Source of the DNA: CG03 sp034660675 | GTDB lineage: Bacteria; CG03 | Length of the DNA: 38,114 nucleotides | Direction: 5' to 3' | Assembly (NCBI GenBank): GCA_034660675.1 | Contig: JAYEJT010000138.1 | Span: 1 to 38,114 of the forward strand | Shown: in pieces, positions 22,782 through 30,502 of the stretch | How positions within the stretch are numbered: the first letter of the stretch is position 1 | Layout: every line of letters starts with the position of its first letter | Program-made: the position numbers and the translations under genes | The notes under the pieces: model-generated | Database searches by the model: none | Told to the model about the DNA's origin: nothing | What the model saw: only the letters and a program-made list of their open reading frames with translations

Positions 22782-24019
22782 TAATTTTTCGAAATAGCCG
22801 GGGGTGCCAAATTCCCGGAGAATTTCATGCCGGCGAAGATAATTTCCTTTGCCCTTTCAATTTGTCTGTCCTGTATTTTTTCGTTTTCTTTTTTTTCTTT
22901 ATCTTTTTGAGATAAGCCGTATATTTTTTCTGACTGCTGCATCAGTTTTATGCGCTCTTCTCTGGAAAGCGTCACGGTTATATCGGGTTCAATGCCGGTT
23001 TCGTGTATGCAGATGCCCTTGGGCGTGTAGTATTTCGCTGTTGTCAGGCGAAGTTCCGAACCGTCGGAGAGTTCAATCAAACTCTGGACAGAGCCCTTGC
23101 CGAAAGTTTTTTCGCCTAGAAGCACGCCTCTCCCCCAGTCCTTTACGGCCCCGGCCACAATTTCCGACCCCGATGCCGAACCGTGATTTACCAGCACCAC
23201 CAGCGGAATTTTTTTGTGAAGGGTTTTTTCCGCGTAAAATTTGAAATCAGAATTTTTTCTGCGTCCTTTTGTGTAAACAACCAGTTGGTCTTTTTCCAGA
23301 AGATGTTTTGAAACAGCGACAGCCGAGGTGAGAAGCCCCCCGGGATTGTTTCTGAGATCAAGGATAAGCGCTTCCATACCTGCTTTTTCAAATTTGTTAT
23401 AAATGGCGGCGAAGTCGGACGGGGTTTTCTGGTTGAATTCTGTTATTTTTATATATCCGATTCCGTTCTCAAGCATTTTTGTTTTGGCCTTGGGAACACT
23501 TTCTATTTTAATATCAGCGCGGGTGATTGTGATGTCCTGCGTTTCTTTATCCCGCGCCACGGTGATTGTCACTTTTGTCCCCGGTTTGCCGCGGAGTTTT
23601 TTTACGGCGCCCATCACATCTATGCCTTCGGTGCTTTTGCCGTCAATTTTTATTATCTTATCATCGGGGAGTATTCCTTTCCTGAAAGCCGGCGTTCCCG
23701 GAATCGGTGTGATGACGGTGAGCCATTTTTTACGTATGGTTATTTTTATTCCCAGACCGCCGAAAAAACCTTTTGTTTCGCTTTTCATGAGTTTTGCGGC
23801 GTCGGGTTTCATGAACTGTGAAAAGGGGTCAAGTTTTTTTATCATGCCGTTTATCGCGCCGTCCATCAGCTCGGAAGTTTCTTTTTTCTCCACATAATTA
23901 TTTTCTATAAGGGATAGCACATCATTGAACAGCCGCATGTCCTGGTAATCCGTTTTGGATGCGCCCCAAGCTGCCGCTCCGATAAAAGCCGCAATCATAA
24001 AAGCTGATAATTTTTTCAT
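22781..24019 (-). CDS. ctpA: Carboxy-terminal processing protease, S41 family
   Basis: 412 residues. Signal peptide at residues 1 to about 20 (MKKLSAFMIAAFIGAAAWGA), so exported. A helical N-terminal segment is followed by a PDZ domain (about 82-170; GLGIKI, GILPDDKIIKIDGKST) and the protease core. The likely nucleophile is Ser283 in GSASGSE and the base Lys308 in GEKTFGKG. DLRNNPGGLL (221-230) is the family's core strand. Such proteases trim envelope proteins and often regulate peptidoglycan hydrolases. Sitting directly after envC is a common arrangement and suggests it controls that activator or its hydrolase. AAAGGAGAAAA precedes the start. Confidence 0.93.
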   Translation of the reverse strand: MKKLSAFMIAAFIGAAAWGASKTDYQDMRLFNDVLSLIENNYVEKKETSELMDGAINGMIKKLDPFSQFMKPDAAKLMKSETKGFFGGLGIKITIRKKWLTVITPIPGTPAFRKGILPDDKIIKIDGKSTEGIDVMGAVKKLRGKPGTKVTITVARDKETQDITITRADIKIESVPKAKTKMLENGIGYIKITEFNQKTPSDFAAIYNKFEKAGMEALILDLRNNPGGLLTSAVAVSKHLLEKDQLVVYTKGRRKNSDFKFYAEKTLHKKIPLVVLVNHGSASGSEIVAGAVKDWGRGVLLGEKTFGKGSVQSLIELSDGSELRLTTAKYYTPKGICIHETGIEPDITVTLSREERIKLMQQSEKIYGLSQKDKEKKENEKIQDRQIERAKEIIFAGMKFSGNLAPPAISKN

Positions 24020-24031
24020 AAATTTTCTCCT

Positions 24032-25225
24032 TTATTTATTTTTACGCAGCCACAGCTCCGGATTTTCCGGAACACTGTTGCGCCTTATTTCAAAATACAC
24101 GGTTTGCCCCGGTAAGACGTCCCCTATTTTAGAAGATGTTTTTACGTGAGCGTCTTTTTTTACATCTATTTTGTCAAACCCCGACGTTACGGTATAAAAC
24201 CCCCCGCCGTGTTCTATAATAACAGTTTTTCCGTAACCCTTGAAGTAGCCGGCGAAGGAAACCGCGCCCCCCCTAACGCTTTTAACGCATCCTGTTGAAG
24301 CCTCTATTTTTATTCCCCTGTTGATTATGTAGGTGTCAAGCAGGGGGTGTTTCTGTTTACCGAACGGGCTTATCAGCGTGCCTTTCACAGGCCACGGCAT
24401 TGTTCCGCGCAGCGCTGCCAGTTCGCGCTCTTTTTTCTTTTCAACAAGAAGATCTTTTTTCTTTTTCATGAAAGTTTCCAAAAGCGCGTCTATTGCTTTT
24501 CTGCTTCTTTCTTTTTCTTTCAGTTTTTCGCGCAGGCCTTTTTGTTTTGCGCGGATTTTATGCAGGGATTTTTTATAACTTGACCGGAGTTTTTTGTTGG
24601 AAGCGATTTTGCCGGTAAATTCACCGAGCGCTGATTCAAGATCTTCTATCTTTTTTTCCACGGAGGTCTTTTTCAATGCGAGTTTTTTCTGTTTTTCGGA
24701 ACAGCCTGCCGCGAAAGCGTTTACCTTGATTATGAGGTCGCCAAGAAGAAAAGATTTTATCCGCGTTTTGCTTCCTTCTTCAAAATCCCGCATAAAAAGA
24801 GCTTCGCTGCCGAAGTCCGAGACACAGAGTTTTTGTATTACCGCGGCATTTTCTTCGGCAAACAGCCTGCTTTTTCTACCGAGGGAGTTTGTCAGTTTGA
24901 GTTCCGCGATAAGAGTGTTGAGCTTGTCCCTGCGTGTTCGGTATGTCGCATTTAATTTATTTATTTTTAGTGTGAGTTTCCGGATGTTTGTCGCGATCAA
25001 GTCGATTTTTATCGCGGCCGTCTGCTTTTCTTTTGAAAGTCTGTCGATCTGAAGAGAAAGTTTATTTATTTCTTTTGTTATATCGGAGAATTCGCTGTTG
25101 CCGCGGTTAATGTCTTTTTCAATTTTCTTTATTTTTGAATCCAGAGTCGCCGCTGTTGCCGAAACGGACAGAATAATTGTTACCATACCCCATGCAAAAA
25201 AATTCCGGATACTTGAATCAGTCAC
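24032..25225 (-). CDS. EnvC-like murein hydrolase activator
   Basis: 397 residues. Signal peptide to about residue 26 (ATAATL), a long coiled coil at about 28-270 with regular heptads, then a LytM/M23 domain at about 280-397 starting MPWPVKGTLISPFGKQKHPL. The metal ligands of active LytM peptidases are missing: the H...D element reads NRGIKIEA and the HxH element reads YTVTSGFD. That degeneracy is the mark of EnvC-type activators, which bind FtsX and switch on amidases during septum splitting. Gene order ftsE-ftsX-envC fits exactly. The start overlaps ftsX by 8 bases. Confidence 0.9.
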   Translation of the reverse strand: MTDSSIRNFFAWGMVTIILSVSATAATLDSKIKKIEKDINRGNSEFSDITKEINKLSLQIDRLSKEKQTAAIKIDLIATNIRKLTLKINKLNATYRTRRDKLNTLIAELKLTNSLGRKSRLFAEENAAVIQKLCVSDFGSEALFMRDFEEGSKTRIKSFLLGDLIIKVNAFAAGCSEKQKKLALKKTSVEKKIEDLESALGEFTGKIASNKKLRSSYKKSLHKIRAKQKGLREKLKEKERSRKAIDALLETFMKKKKDLLVEKKKERELAALRGTMPWPVKGTLISPFGKQKHPLLDTYIINRGIKIEASTGCVKSVRGGAVSFAGYFKGYGKTVIIEHGGGFYTVTSGFDKIDVKKDAHVKTSSKIGDVLPGQTVYFEIRRNSVPENPELWLRKNK

Positions 25226-26000
25226 GTTTTGTGAGCCGGACCGCGCACGGAAACGCTGAAAAAACTGCCAGCAGAAGGACCTGCGGCGGAGTTAAAAAAA
25301 ATATAATGTCTCCTCTCCTTGCCTGATACACAGCCAGCATAATCAGGATTGAAACAATGAGGGCAGACAGGGGGATAATAACCGTTTCGGCGGCGTGGTT
25401 AAGAAGCATATCTTTGCGTGAAATATTTCTCTCTGACAGGAATCTGAATTTTTCTGAGAGATATTTCATTGATGCCGCGGCCGCGGCTGCCGCAGTTAGC
25501 GCGCTTAGCAGAAGCAGAACCGTTATAAAAGCGACAGCTGTTTTAAAATCAGAGGCAAAGAGGAAGAGCTTTTTTACGGCTTTTCCACCGGTGTCCGAAT
25601 ATTTTATTTTATTAAAGGCGTTTATATCTGCCGCAATTTTTCCGAATTTTTTATAATCGAGGGTGCGGGGATAGATTTTATACATGACAGGAATTCTTAC
25701 ATTTTGAATTGCGGAAAGAATATCTTTTCTTGTCAGCGCTCCCTTCAGTGCCGCAAAAATCTCCTTTTCCGTCACGGTCACCACTTTTTTTACTCCCGCA
25801 ACGGTCTCTATCTTATTTTGGAGTGCGGCCAAATCTTCTTCTCCATGGCATTCGGTGTAAGCTGTTATGAATATGCTGTTTTTTAATCTTTCGAAATATC
25901 TTCCGGATGATGTTCTGAACATGACAAGAGATCCTGCGCATGTCAGGAAGAGCGTGTGCGCTATCAGGGCTTTTATTTTATTCTTCGCTGAGTTTCCCAT
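25218..26000 (-). CDS. ftsX: Cell-division protein FtsX (divergent, short)
   Basis: 260 residues (usual about 290-310). One N-terminal helix (about 9-27), an extracytoplasmic domain to about 150 with FtsX-like VAGVKKVVTVTEKE and the short alpha-beta repeats, then three helices (about 155-175, 205-225, 235-255). This is the FtsX four-helix layout. FtsX passes the FtsE conformational signal to EnvC in the periplasm. Sequence is divergent and the call leans on topology and neighbours. The gene starts 22 bases inside the end of ftsE, downstream of a GC-rich hairpin. Confidence 0.85.
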   Translation of the reverse strand: MGNSAKNKIKALIAHTLFLTCAGSLVMFRTSSGRYFERLKNSIFITAYTECHGEEDLAALQNKIETVAGVKKVVTVTEKEIFAALKGALTRKDILSAIQNVRIPVMYKIYPRTLDYKKFGKIAADINAFNKIKYSDTGGKAVKKLFLFASDFKTAVAFITVLLLLSALTAAAAAAASMKYLSEKFRFLSERNISRKDMLLNHAAETVIIPLSALIVSILIMLAVYQARRGDIIFFLTPPQVLLLAVFSAFPCAVRLTKRD

Positions 26001-26589
26001 CTTTAAGAAGTATATGCCTTGCCCCTGCCGGGCACGCTGCCGGGCAGGGGAGAGTGCTTGAAATCACTATTGCCGTACCACGGTTGCGTTTTTTTTCGGC
26101 GGCCGCTATGAACAGTATGCGGTGCTCATTGTCAAGCGCCGCAAGAGGGTCGTCAAATAAAAGCGCTTCTGTTTCAAGCACGAGAAAAGTTGACAGATTT
26201 AACAGCTGCCGTTGACTGTCCGAAAGCTTTCCGGCCGCGATATTTCTTACATCAAAAAGATCCATGCTTTTCATCAGTTCCGTCATGATGAATGCCGTGT
26301 CATTTTCTTTTCTTCTCCGCAGCATTTCTCTGATGTTGTTTTTAACACTTTCGTTTTCAAGAAGTGACCCATCCGGTGCGCACAGAGGGGTTTTGGTATA
26401 GGATAAAAGCTTGCCTTTGGACGGTTTTATTTTCTTTGCAAGCGTGCGCATCAGCAGGCTTTTGCCGCTGGCTCCTGCGCCTTCAATCCACACGAAATCG
26501 CCTTTTTTGATTTCGGTCCGTACGTTTTTAAAGACAACGGAGCGGCTGTTTTCCAGCCATATATTTTCAGCTTTAATTAGCAGTTTCAT
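25978..26589 (-). CDS. FtsE-like ABC ATPase with altered catalytic motifs
   Basis: 203 residues, shorter than usual FtsE (about 220-230). Walker A GAGASGKS (37-44) is intact. The other motifs depart from the family: the Q-loop Gln position is Pro72 (LCAPDGSLL), the signature is LSDSQ (122-126) instead of LSGGE/Q, Walker B ends FDDP with Asp147 where the catalytic Glu belongs, and the switch-His position is Thr179 (VISSTLP). ATP binding looks likely but normal hydrolysis doubtful. Position directly before ftsX and envC identifies it as the FtsE partner. It overlaps csaB by 4 bases. An alternative is an unrelated ABC ATPase recruited to this slot. Confidence 0.8.
   Translation of the reverse strand: MKLLIKAENIWLENSRSVVFKNVRTEIKKGDFVWIEGAGASGKSLLMRTLAKKIKPSKGKLLSYTKTPLCAPDGSLLENESVKNNIREMLRRRKENDTAFIMTELMKSMDLFDVRNIAAGKLSDSQRQLLNLSTFLVLETEALLFDDPLAALDNEHRILFIAAAEKKRNRGTAIVISSTLPCPAACPAGARHILLKDGKLSEE
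26022..26050 (-). repeat. GC-rich hairpin just upstream of ftsX start
   Basis: CCCCTGCC (26022-26029) and GGCAGGGG (26043-26050) form an 8-bp GC-rich stem. In the minus-strand mRNA it ends 21 bases before the ftsX ATG at 26000, inside the ftsE coding sequence. It could affect ftsX translation; it could also just reflect the Pro/Ala/Cys codons there. Confidence 0.5.
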
Positions 26590-27515
26590 AATTTCAGCTT
26601 ATCTTTTAATAAATTTAGGAAGATTTGGAAAGCGTATTCTTCGCTGATGCGCATCCCTCTTCCGCGGCTTTTGTTGTCCGCGGCAGGCTTTTCCGGCAGT
26701 TTTCCGGAGAAAACAGAGTCCCTCATTCGCGTGTCTGTCAGAAAATTTGTCACTTTTTCGGAATACGCCACAGCTGTGAAATTTACGCCGGAAGAAACCG
26801 CAAGCACCAGCGAATGATAAGGGGCGAGGACAAAGAAGTCACAGGACCCGAAAAAATTTTCCGCATGGGCCAGGCTCTTTATAACAGGGACGTGTTTTCC
26901 GGCGAGCTGCTCCGCCCGGGGCAGATCTTTCGGGTTCAAAACGGCGAATTTGAATTTTGCTACGGGCCAGTTTTTTTTGCACAGCTTCAGTGCTTTTTCC
27001 GTCAGCGTGTTCTTTCCCCGGGGAATAACTCCTATCATTTTCGGCGGAAAAACCTGTTCCGGAGTAAAGGGTTTCAGGGAAAAAGCGCAATCAGCGCTTT
27101 TAAAGGGCTTTAATCCGAGTGACCGCAAAAGCGCGAAGGAAGTGTTGTCCCTCACGCTGATGAACGAGGTGTTTTTCAGCGTTGTGCGGAGAAGTTTTTT
27201 ATTGAGGGGCCGTCTCACCTCAAATCCGGAATCCAGCATAAAAACAGGTTTTCCCAGCAGGGAGGCCGTGAAAATCACCAAGGTATAGAAAAAGAGTGAC
27301 AGTGATGAGCTTTCGTCTTGCAAAACACTTCCGCCGGGAAATACGACAGCATCGCAATTGGCGATTTCTTTGAGTGCGGAAAACAGCCTCGTTTTCATGT
27401 GTTTTACGTGAGTTACGCGGAAACCGCGCATACGTTTTGTGAAAATATCAAGAATCAGTTCGTCACCGAAATTGCCATAGCCGAAATATCCGGCGGCAAA
27501 TATTTTTTTAGTCAC
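26586..27515 (-). CDS. csaB: Polysaccharide pyruvyl transferase, CsaB-like
   Basis: 309 residues. The N-terminal GYFGYGNFGDELILDIF (about 9-25) and FPGGSVLQDESSSLS (about 59-73) are the hallmarks of the family, as is the C-terminal APYHSLVLAVSSGV (about 232-245). CsaB adds ketal-linked pyruvate to secondary cell-wall polymers, which in several bacteria anchors S-layer proteins with SLH domains. It sits directly after the DUF5693 membrane protein (4-base overlap), a pairing seen in other lineages, so a shared envelope-polymer role is likely. It also overlaps the FtsE-like gene by 4 bases, tying pyruvylation to the division module. Confidence 0.9.
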   Translation of the reverse strand: MTKKIFAAGYFGYGNFGDELILDIFTKRMRGFRVTHVKHMKTRLFSALKEIANCDAVVFPGGSVLQDESSSLSLFFYTLVIFTASLLGKPVFMLDSGFEVRRPLNKKLLRTTLKNTSFISVRDNTSFALLRSLGLKPFKSADCAFSLKPFTPEQVFPPKMIGVIPRGKNTLTEKALKLCKKNWPVAKFKFAVLNPKDLPRAEQLAGKHVPVIKSLAHAENFFGSCDFFVLAPYHSLVLAVSSGVNFTAVAYSEKVTNFLTDTRMRDSVFSGKLPEKPAADNKSRGRGMRISEEYAFQIFLNLLKDKLKL

Positions 27516-29398
27516 TTATAATCTATGAATTTTAAAAAACCGTTTGCCGTGATCAGTACCACGCCGAGTAACGCCCCGAAAACCAGGCCGTTGACGGTTC
27601 TGAACAGGCATATTCCCAGGGGTGAGTGTGTGTGGGCAAATGTGTTCACCATGGACACCTGGCCGATAAGTCCGAGAATGATAAGCGGCCGAAAATGTAT
27701 TTTTTTTGCTTTTGCGGCTTTAGAGTAAAAATAAAATCCCATTATTAGCAGGGGATGGCCGAGCGCGAATTCTTTGAATCTCGGCCTGGCGAAGAAGAAT
27801 TTTTCAAGAGCCTCCCTCACTTCTGTTTCAAAAGGCAGTATAAAACTCAGCTTGTTGGAGCTTCTCAAAACTATCAGCAGAAGAAAAATGCTTATGCCTA
27901 TACCCATGAACAGGTGCCGCAGTTCGAGCCGTTTGTGCCACAGCCTGTTGAGGCTTGTTGAAAAATAGCTCCTTTCTCTCCCATAGAGGATAATAAAGGC
28001 GAGCGCGAGAGGGAGAAGAAGCGATAATTTTACTCCGCGAAAACCGTTTATTTTTACCATAAAATCGGTTGACGAAAGTATTGCCGAAACAAAAATTCCG
28101 CCCAGGAGCGAGACAAAAGACACTTTAAGGAACAGCCATAACGCTCCGGCAACAGGCGGCATTGCCGGCCTCGGCCATGTTTTGGATATGGCAAGAACAG
28201 GGAATGTCACGGTGGCCAAAAATGCAATAAAGATTCTCCACGATGTAAAAGCCGAGAAAAACACCGCGCTGGACAAAGCGATGACGACATATGCTATTTC
28301 AAACTGACGGCCAGTGTTTGCTGTAACAGACAAAAGCCAGAAAGCTCCGCTGAGCACAGCGAGGCTTATGAAAAGAAAAGCGTAGAAATTTCCCTGCCAT
28401 AAGGGCAGGGGCGTGAATTTTCCGCTTCCGAAAGAGTTTTCGGACAAGCCCCGTTTAACCGCTCCCGCATAAGCAAGGAATTCGGGATAATTGCCTTCGC
28501 CGGGGTGTATGTAAATGAGCTGTACGTTTCTTTCCCGCACGCTCCGCAAACATGCCTTGATTTTAGCGGACGGGCCTTTCCCCTTCGGAGAAAAGCAGAG
28601 GAATGTTTTTCCAAGTATCTTCGAGGTTTTTCGTGCGCCGGCAATGTCGGTGAATTCTATTGTGCCGAAAGGTATTTTCAGTTTTCCGGCTGTTTCGGCG
28701 AGTTTTTCGCTTGAGCCCGGAATTCTGCTGCCGGAAGGCAGAATCCCTGTTAAATTTTTGTCCCCGGCCCATTTGGTGAAAACAGTGCCTATCCAGTCAT
28801 CCGTTACCAGCGGGTCATGTTTCGGCCGCAGCACATAATTTAATCCGGCTTCTTTGACGGCCTTCACTTCTTCTTCCCAGAATCCGAGTCCTATATTTTC
28901 CACCATGAGTTTTTCTGTTTTCGCGATAATGAGATAGTACCGCCCTGTGTAAGTGCCGACAACGGACATTTCCGGGAGTTTCCGCAGCAGAGCGCTTTTT
29001 ATCATCATTCCCAAAGAGGGGTTTTCGGTAAAAATGTAGGTGTATCCCGCCTTGTTGGCAATCTGCCGTGATTCAAGAAAAGCCGGTGAGCGGTTGAAAA
29101 TGTATTTCCACTTGTTGATTTCTCTGCCCCCGGCGAGAATCACCAGTCCCCTGTCGTTCAGTTCTCTGATTGTGGATTCGCCTATGCCCACTGTCGTGAT
29201 TCCCACGGCTTTGATTTCGGGCATTATTTCAGCCGCGCTTTTGCCGGAAATTCCGGAAAGATAGTGTATGTCCGCGAAGTCAACAGCTGTTTCCACGGTT
29301 TTGAGAGTTTTTTCAAGCTCTATTTTTTTGGAAAGAATGAAAACGGAAAAAGCAAACCCCAGCGAAAGAAAAAAGAATATGATGTTATTTTTTTTCAT
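27512..29398 (-). CDS. DUF5693 family membrane protein
   Basis: 628 residues. One N-terminal membrane helix (about 5-23), an outward domain of about 320 residues (FADIHYLSGISGKSAAEIMP then ITTVGIGESTIREL), and a C-terminal half with roughly eight hydrophobic helices. This layout and the neighbouring csaB match DUF5693, a family found mostly beside csaB. No biochemical function is established; a role as translocase, ligase or cofactor for the pyruvylated polymer is plausible from context only. AAGG lies just upstream of the ATG. Confidence 0.82.
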   Translation of the reverse strand: MKKNNIIFFFLSLGFAFSVFILSKKIELEKTLKTVETAVDFADIHYLSGISGKSAAEIMPEIKAVGITTVGIGESTIRELNDRGLVILAGGREINKWKYIFNRSPAFLESRQIANKAGYTYIFTENPSLGMMIKSALLRKLPEMSVVGTYTGRYYLIIAKTEKLMVENIGLGFWEEEVKAVKEAGLNYVLRPKHDPLVTDDWIGTVFTKWAGDKNLTGILPSGSRIPGSSEKLAETAGKLKIPFGTIEFTDIAGARKTSKILGKTFLCFSPKGKGPSAKIKACLRSVRERNVQLIYIHPGEGNYPEFLAYAGAVKRGLSENSFGSGKFTPLPLWQGNFYAFLFISLAVLSGAFWLLSVTANTGRQFEIAYVVIALSSAVFFSAFTSWRIFIAFLATVTFPVLAISKTWPRPAMPPVAGALWLFLKVSFVSLLGGIFVSAILSSTDFMVKINGFRGVKLSLLLPLALAFIILYGRERSYFSTSLNRLWHKRLELRHLFMGIGISIFLLLIVLRSSNKLSFILPFETEVREALEKFFFARPRFKEFALGHPLLIMGFYFYSKAAKAKKIHFRPLIILGLIGQVSMVNTFAHTHSPLGICLFRTVNGLVFGALLGVVLITANGFLKFIDYK

Positions 29399-29423
29399 TA
29401 AGCCTTAATCACCGCTGATTGTT

Positions 29424-30176
29424 TCAGGAATTGCGTTTTTTTTCAATAATCTTCACCGCTTCGATCGCCATTTTTATGGCTTCGTCAATCCCCACTTTTT
29501 TTGCGATGGGCTGATCGTCGTAGGTGAGGCCTATTATGGCCAGGACTTCTCCGGCGTAGACTCTTCTTATGGACGAAACGACAAAAAGAGCCGCTGATTC
29601 CATGGAAGTGGCCATAACGTTTCCCTTATACCACGCGTTCCACATTGCTCTCGTGTTTCCGCCGAGAGGAAGCTCGTCCATGTCTGCTCCTTCCGTGTAG
29701 AAGGCGTCTTTGCAGTGGGAAATTCCCGTGTGATATTTTATTTTCAGTTTTTCTCCGGCTTCAACGAGGGCCTGTGTCACGCCGAAATCGGCCACGGCCG
29801 GATAGCTTAAAGGTATGTACTGTCTGGTCGTTCCTTCTTCCCGCACCGCTGCTGTGGAAATAACCACATCGCCCAACCCCACTTCTTTCTGCAGAGATCC
29901 CGCTGTGCCTATGCGTATGAATGTGTCGGCTCCGCATTTGATGAGTTCTTCAATGCAGATGGCCGTTGAAGGACAGCCGATGCCCGTTGAGGTCGTGCTT
30001 ATTTTAATGCCGTCAACGGTTCCCGTAAAAGTCCTGTATTCGCGGTTGTTAGCGACTTCTTTCGCGTCGTCAAAATATTTCGCTATCTTCTCCGTTCTGC
30101 CGGGGTCTCCCGGAAGAAGGACATATCTTCCCACATCGCCTTTTCCCAGCGCCACATGATACTCTTTTTCACTCAT
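29424..30176 (-). CDS. udp: Uridine phosphorylase
   Basis: 250 residues. It splits uridine with phosphate to uracil and ribose-1-phosphate. The NP-I family motifs match E. coli Udp closely: LLPGDPGRTEKIAKYFDD (about 20-37), TGIGCPSTAICIEEL (about 63-77), FIRIGTAGSLQKEVGLGDVV (about 85-104) and MATSMESAALFVVSS (about 192-206) with the nucleoside-binding Met-Glu-Ser. I prefer Udp over DeoD because of the VLLPGDP and PAVADF blocks. Good AGAGGAG ribosome-binding site. First gene of the 14-kb minus-strand operon, with an apparently unrelated metabolic role. Confidence 0.92.
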   Translation of the reverse strand: MSEKEYHVALGKGDVGRYVLLPGDPGRTEKIAKYFDDAKEVANNREYRTFTGTVDGIKISTTSTGIGCPSTAICIEELIKCGADTFIRIGTAGSLQKEVGLGDVVISTAAVREEGTTRQYIPLSYPAVADFGVTQALVEAGEKLKIKYHTGISHCKDAFYTEGADMDELPLGGNTRAMWNAWYKGNVMATSMESAALFVVSSIRRVYAGEVLAIIGLTYDDQPIAKKVGIDEAIKMAIEAVKIIEKKRNS

Positions 30177-30426
30177 AATGCTGTCTCCTCTGAACTTAGC
30201 TATCTTTTAATACGGCAATAATAACAAATTGTTCTGCAAAAAGACAAGCCTTGAAAACGGAATCCTGAAGTTTTGCCAAAAGAGCTATTTTTTAGCCAAT
30301 GCTGAGCAGAAACGACAGAATAAAAATGTACCTTTGAAAGCAAATATAGTATTTGAAATATATGGCAAAAATTCAGTTTATTAAGGACGTCCCCATTTTC
30401 TTGTATCCTGTCAGCTCCGCGCTAAA

Positions 30427-30455
30427 TTGACAAAACCTGCCTCTTAATGTATAAA
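30427..30455 (+). promoter_or_regulatory. Strong promoter of the giant coiled-coil gene pair
   Basis: -35 TTGACA (30427-30432), exactly 17 bases, -10 TATAAA (30450-30455). Expected start near 30462 gives a leader of about 40 bases with a GGAG site at 30490-30493. Confidence 0.85.
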
Positions 30456-30469
30456 TAGACAATGTGTTT

Positions 30470-30483
30470 CCCGCTGTTGCGGG
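30470..30483 (+). promoter_or_regulatory. 5'-leader hairpin before the coiled-coil gene
   Basis: CCCGC (30470-30474) and GCGGG (30479-30483) form a 5-bp GC stem with a TGTT loop, near the predicted 5' end of the mRNA and 6 bases before the ribosome-binding site. It may stabilise the message or tune translation. Confidence 0.45.
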
Positions 30484-30502
30484 CGTCACGGAGAAATTAT
30501 AA

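Larger units (their letters stand above)
30177..30502. other. Divergent intergenic region (326 bases)
   Basis: AT-rich, no gene seen. It holds the strong plus-strand promoter at 30427-30455, an 8-bp palindrome GGACGTCC at 30385-30392, and a short hairpin at 30470-30483. For the minus-strand udp operon I see only weak promoter-like hexamers (for example TTGTTA near 30222-30227), so I do not assign one. Confidence 0.6.

Noticed and set aside
30385..30392. GGACGTCC palindrome as a transposon end or REP element
   Set aside because: Eight bases only, no second copy or transposase in the window; cannot be supported.
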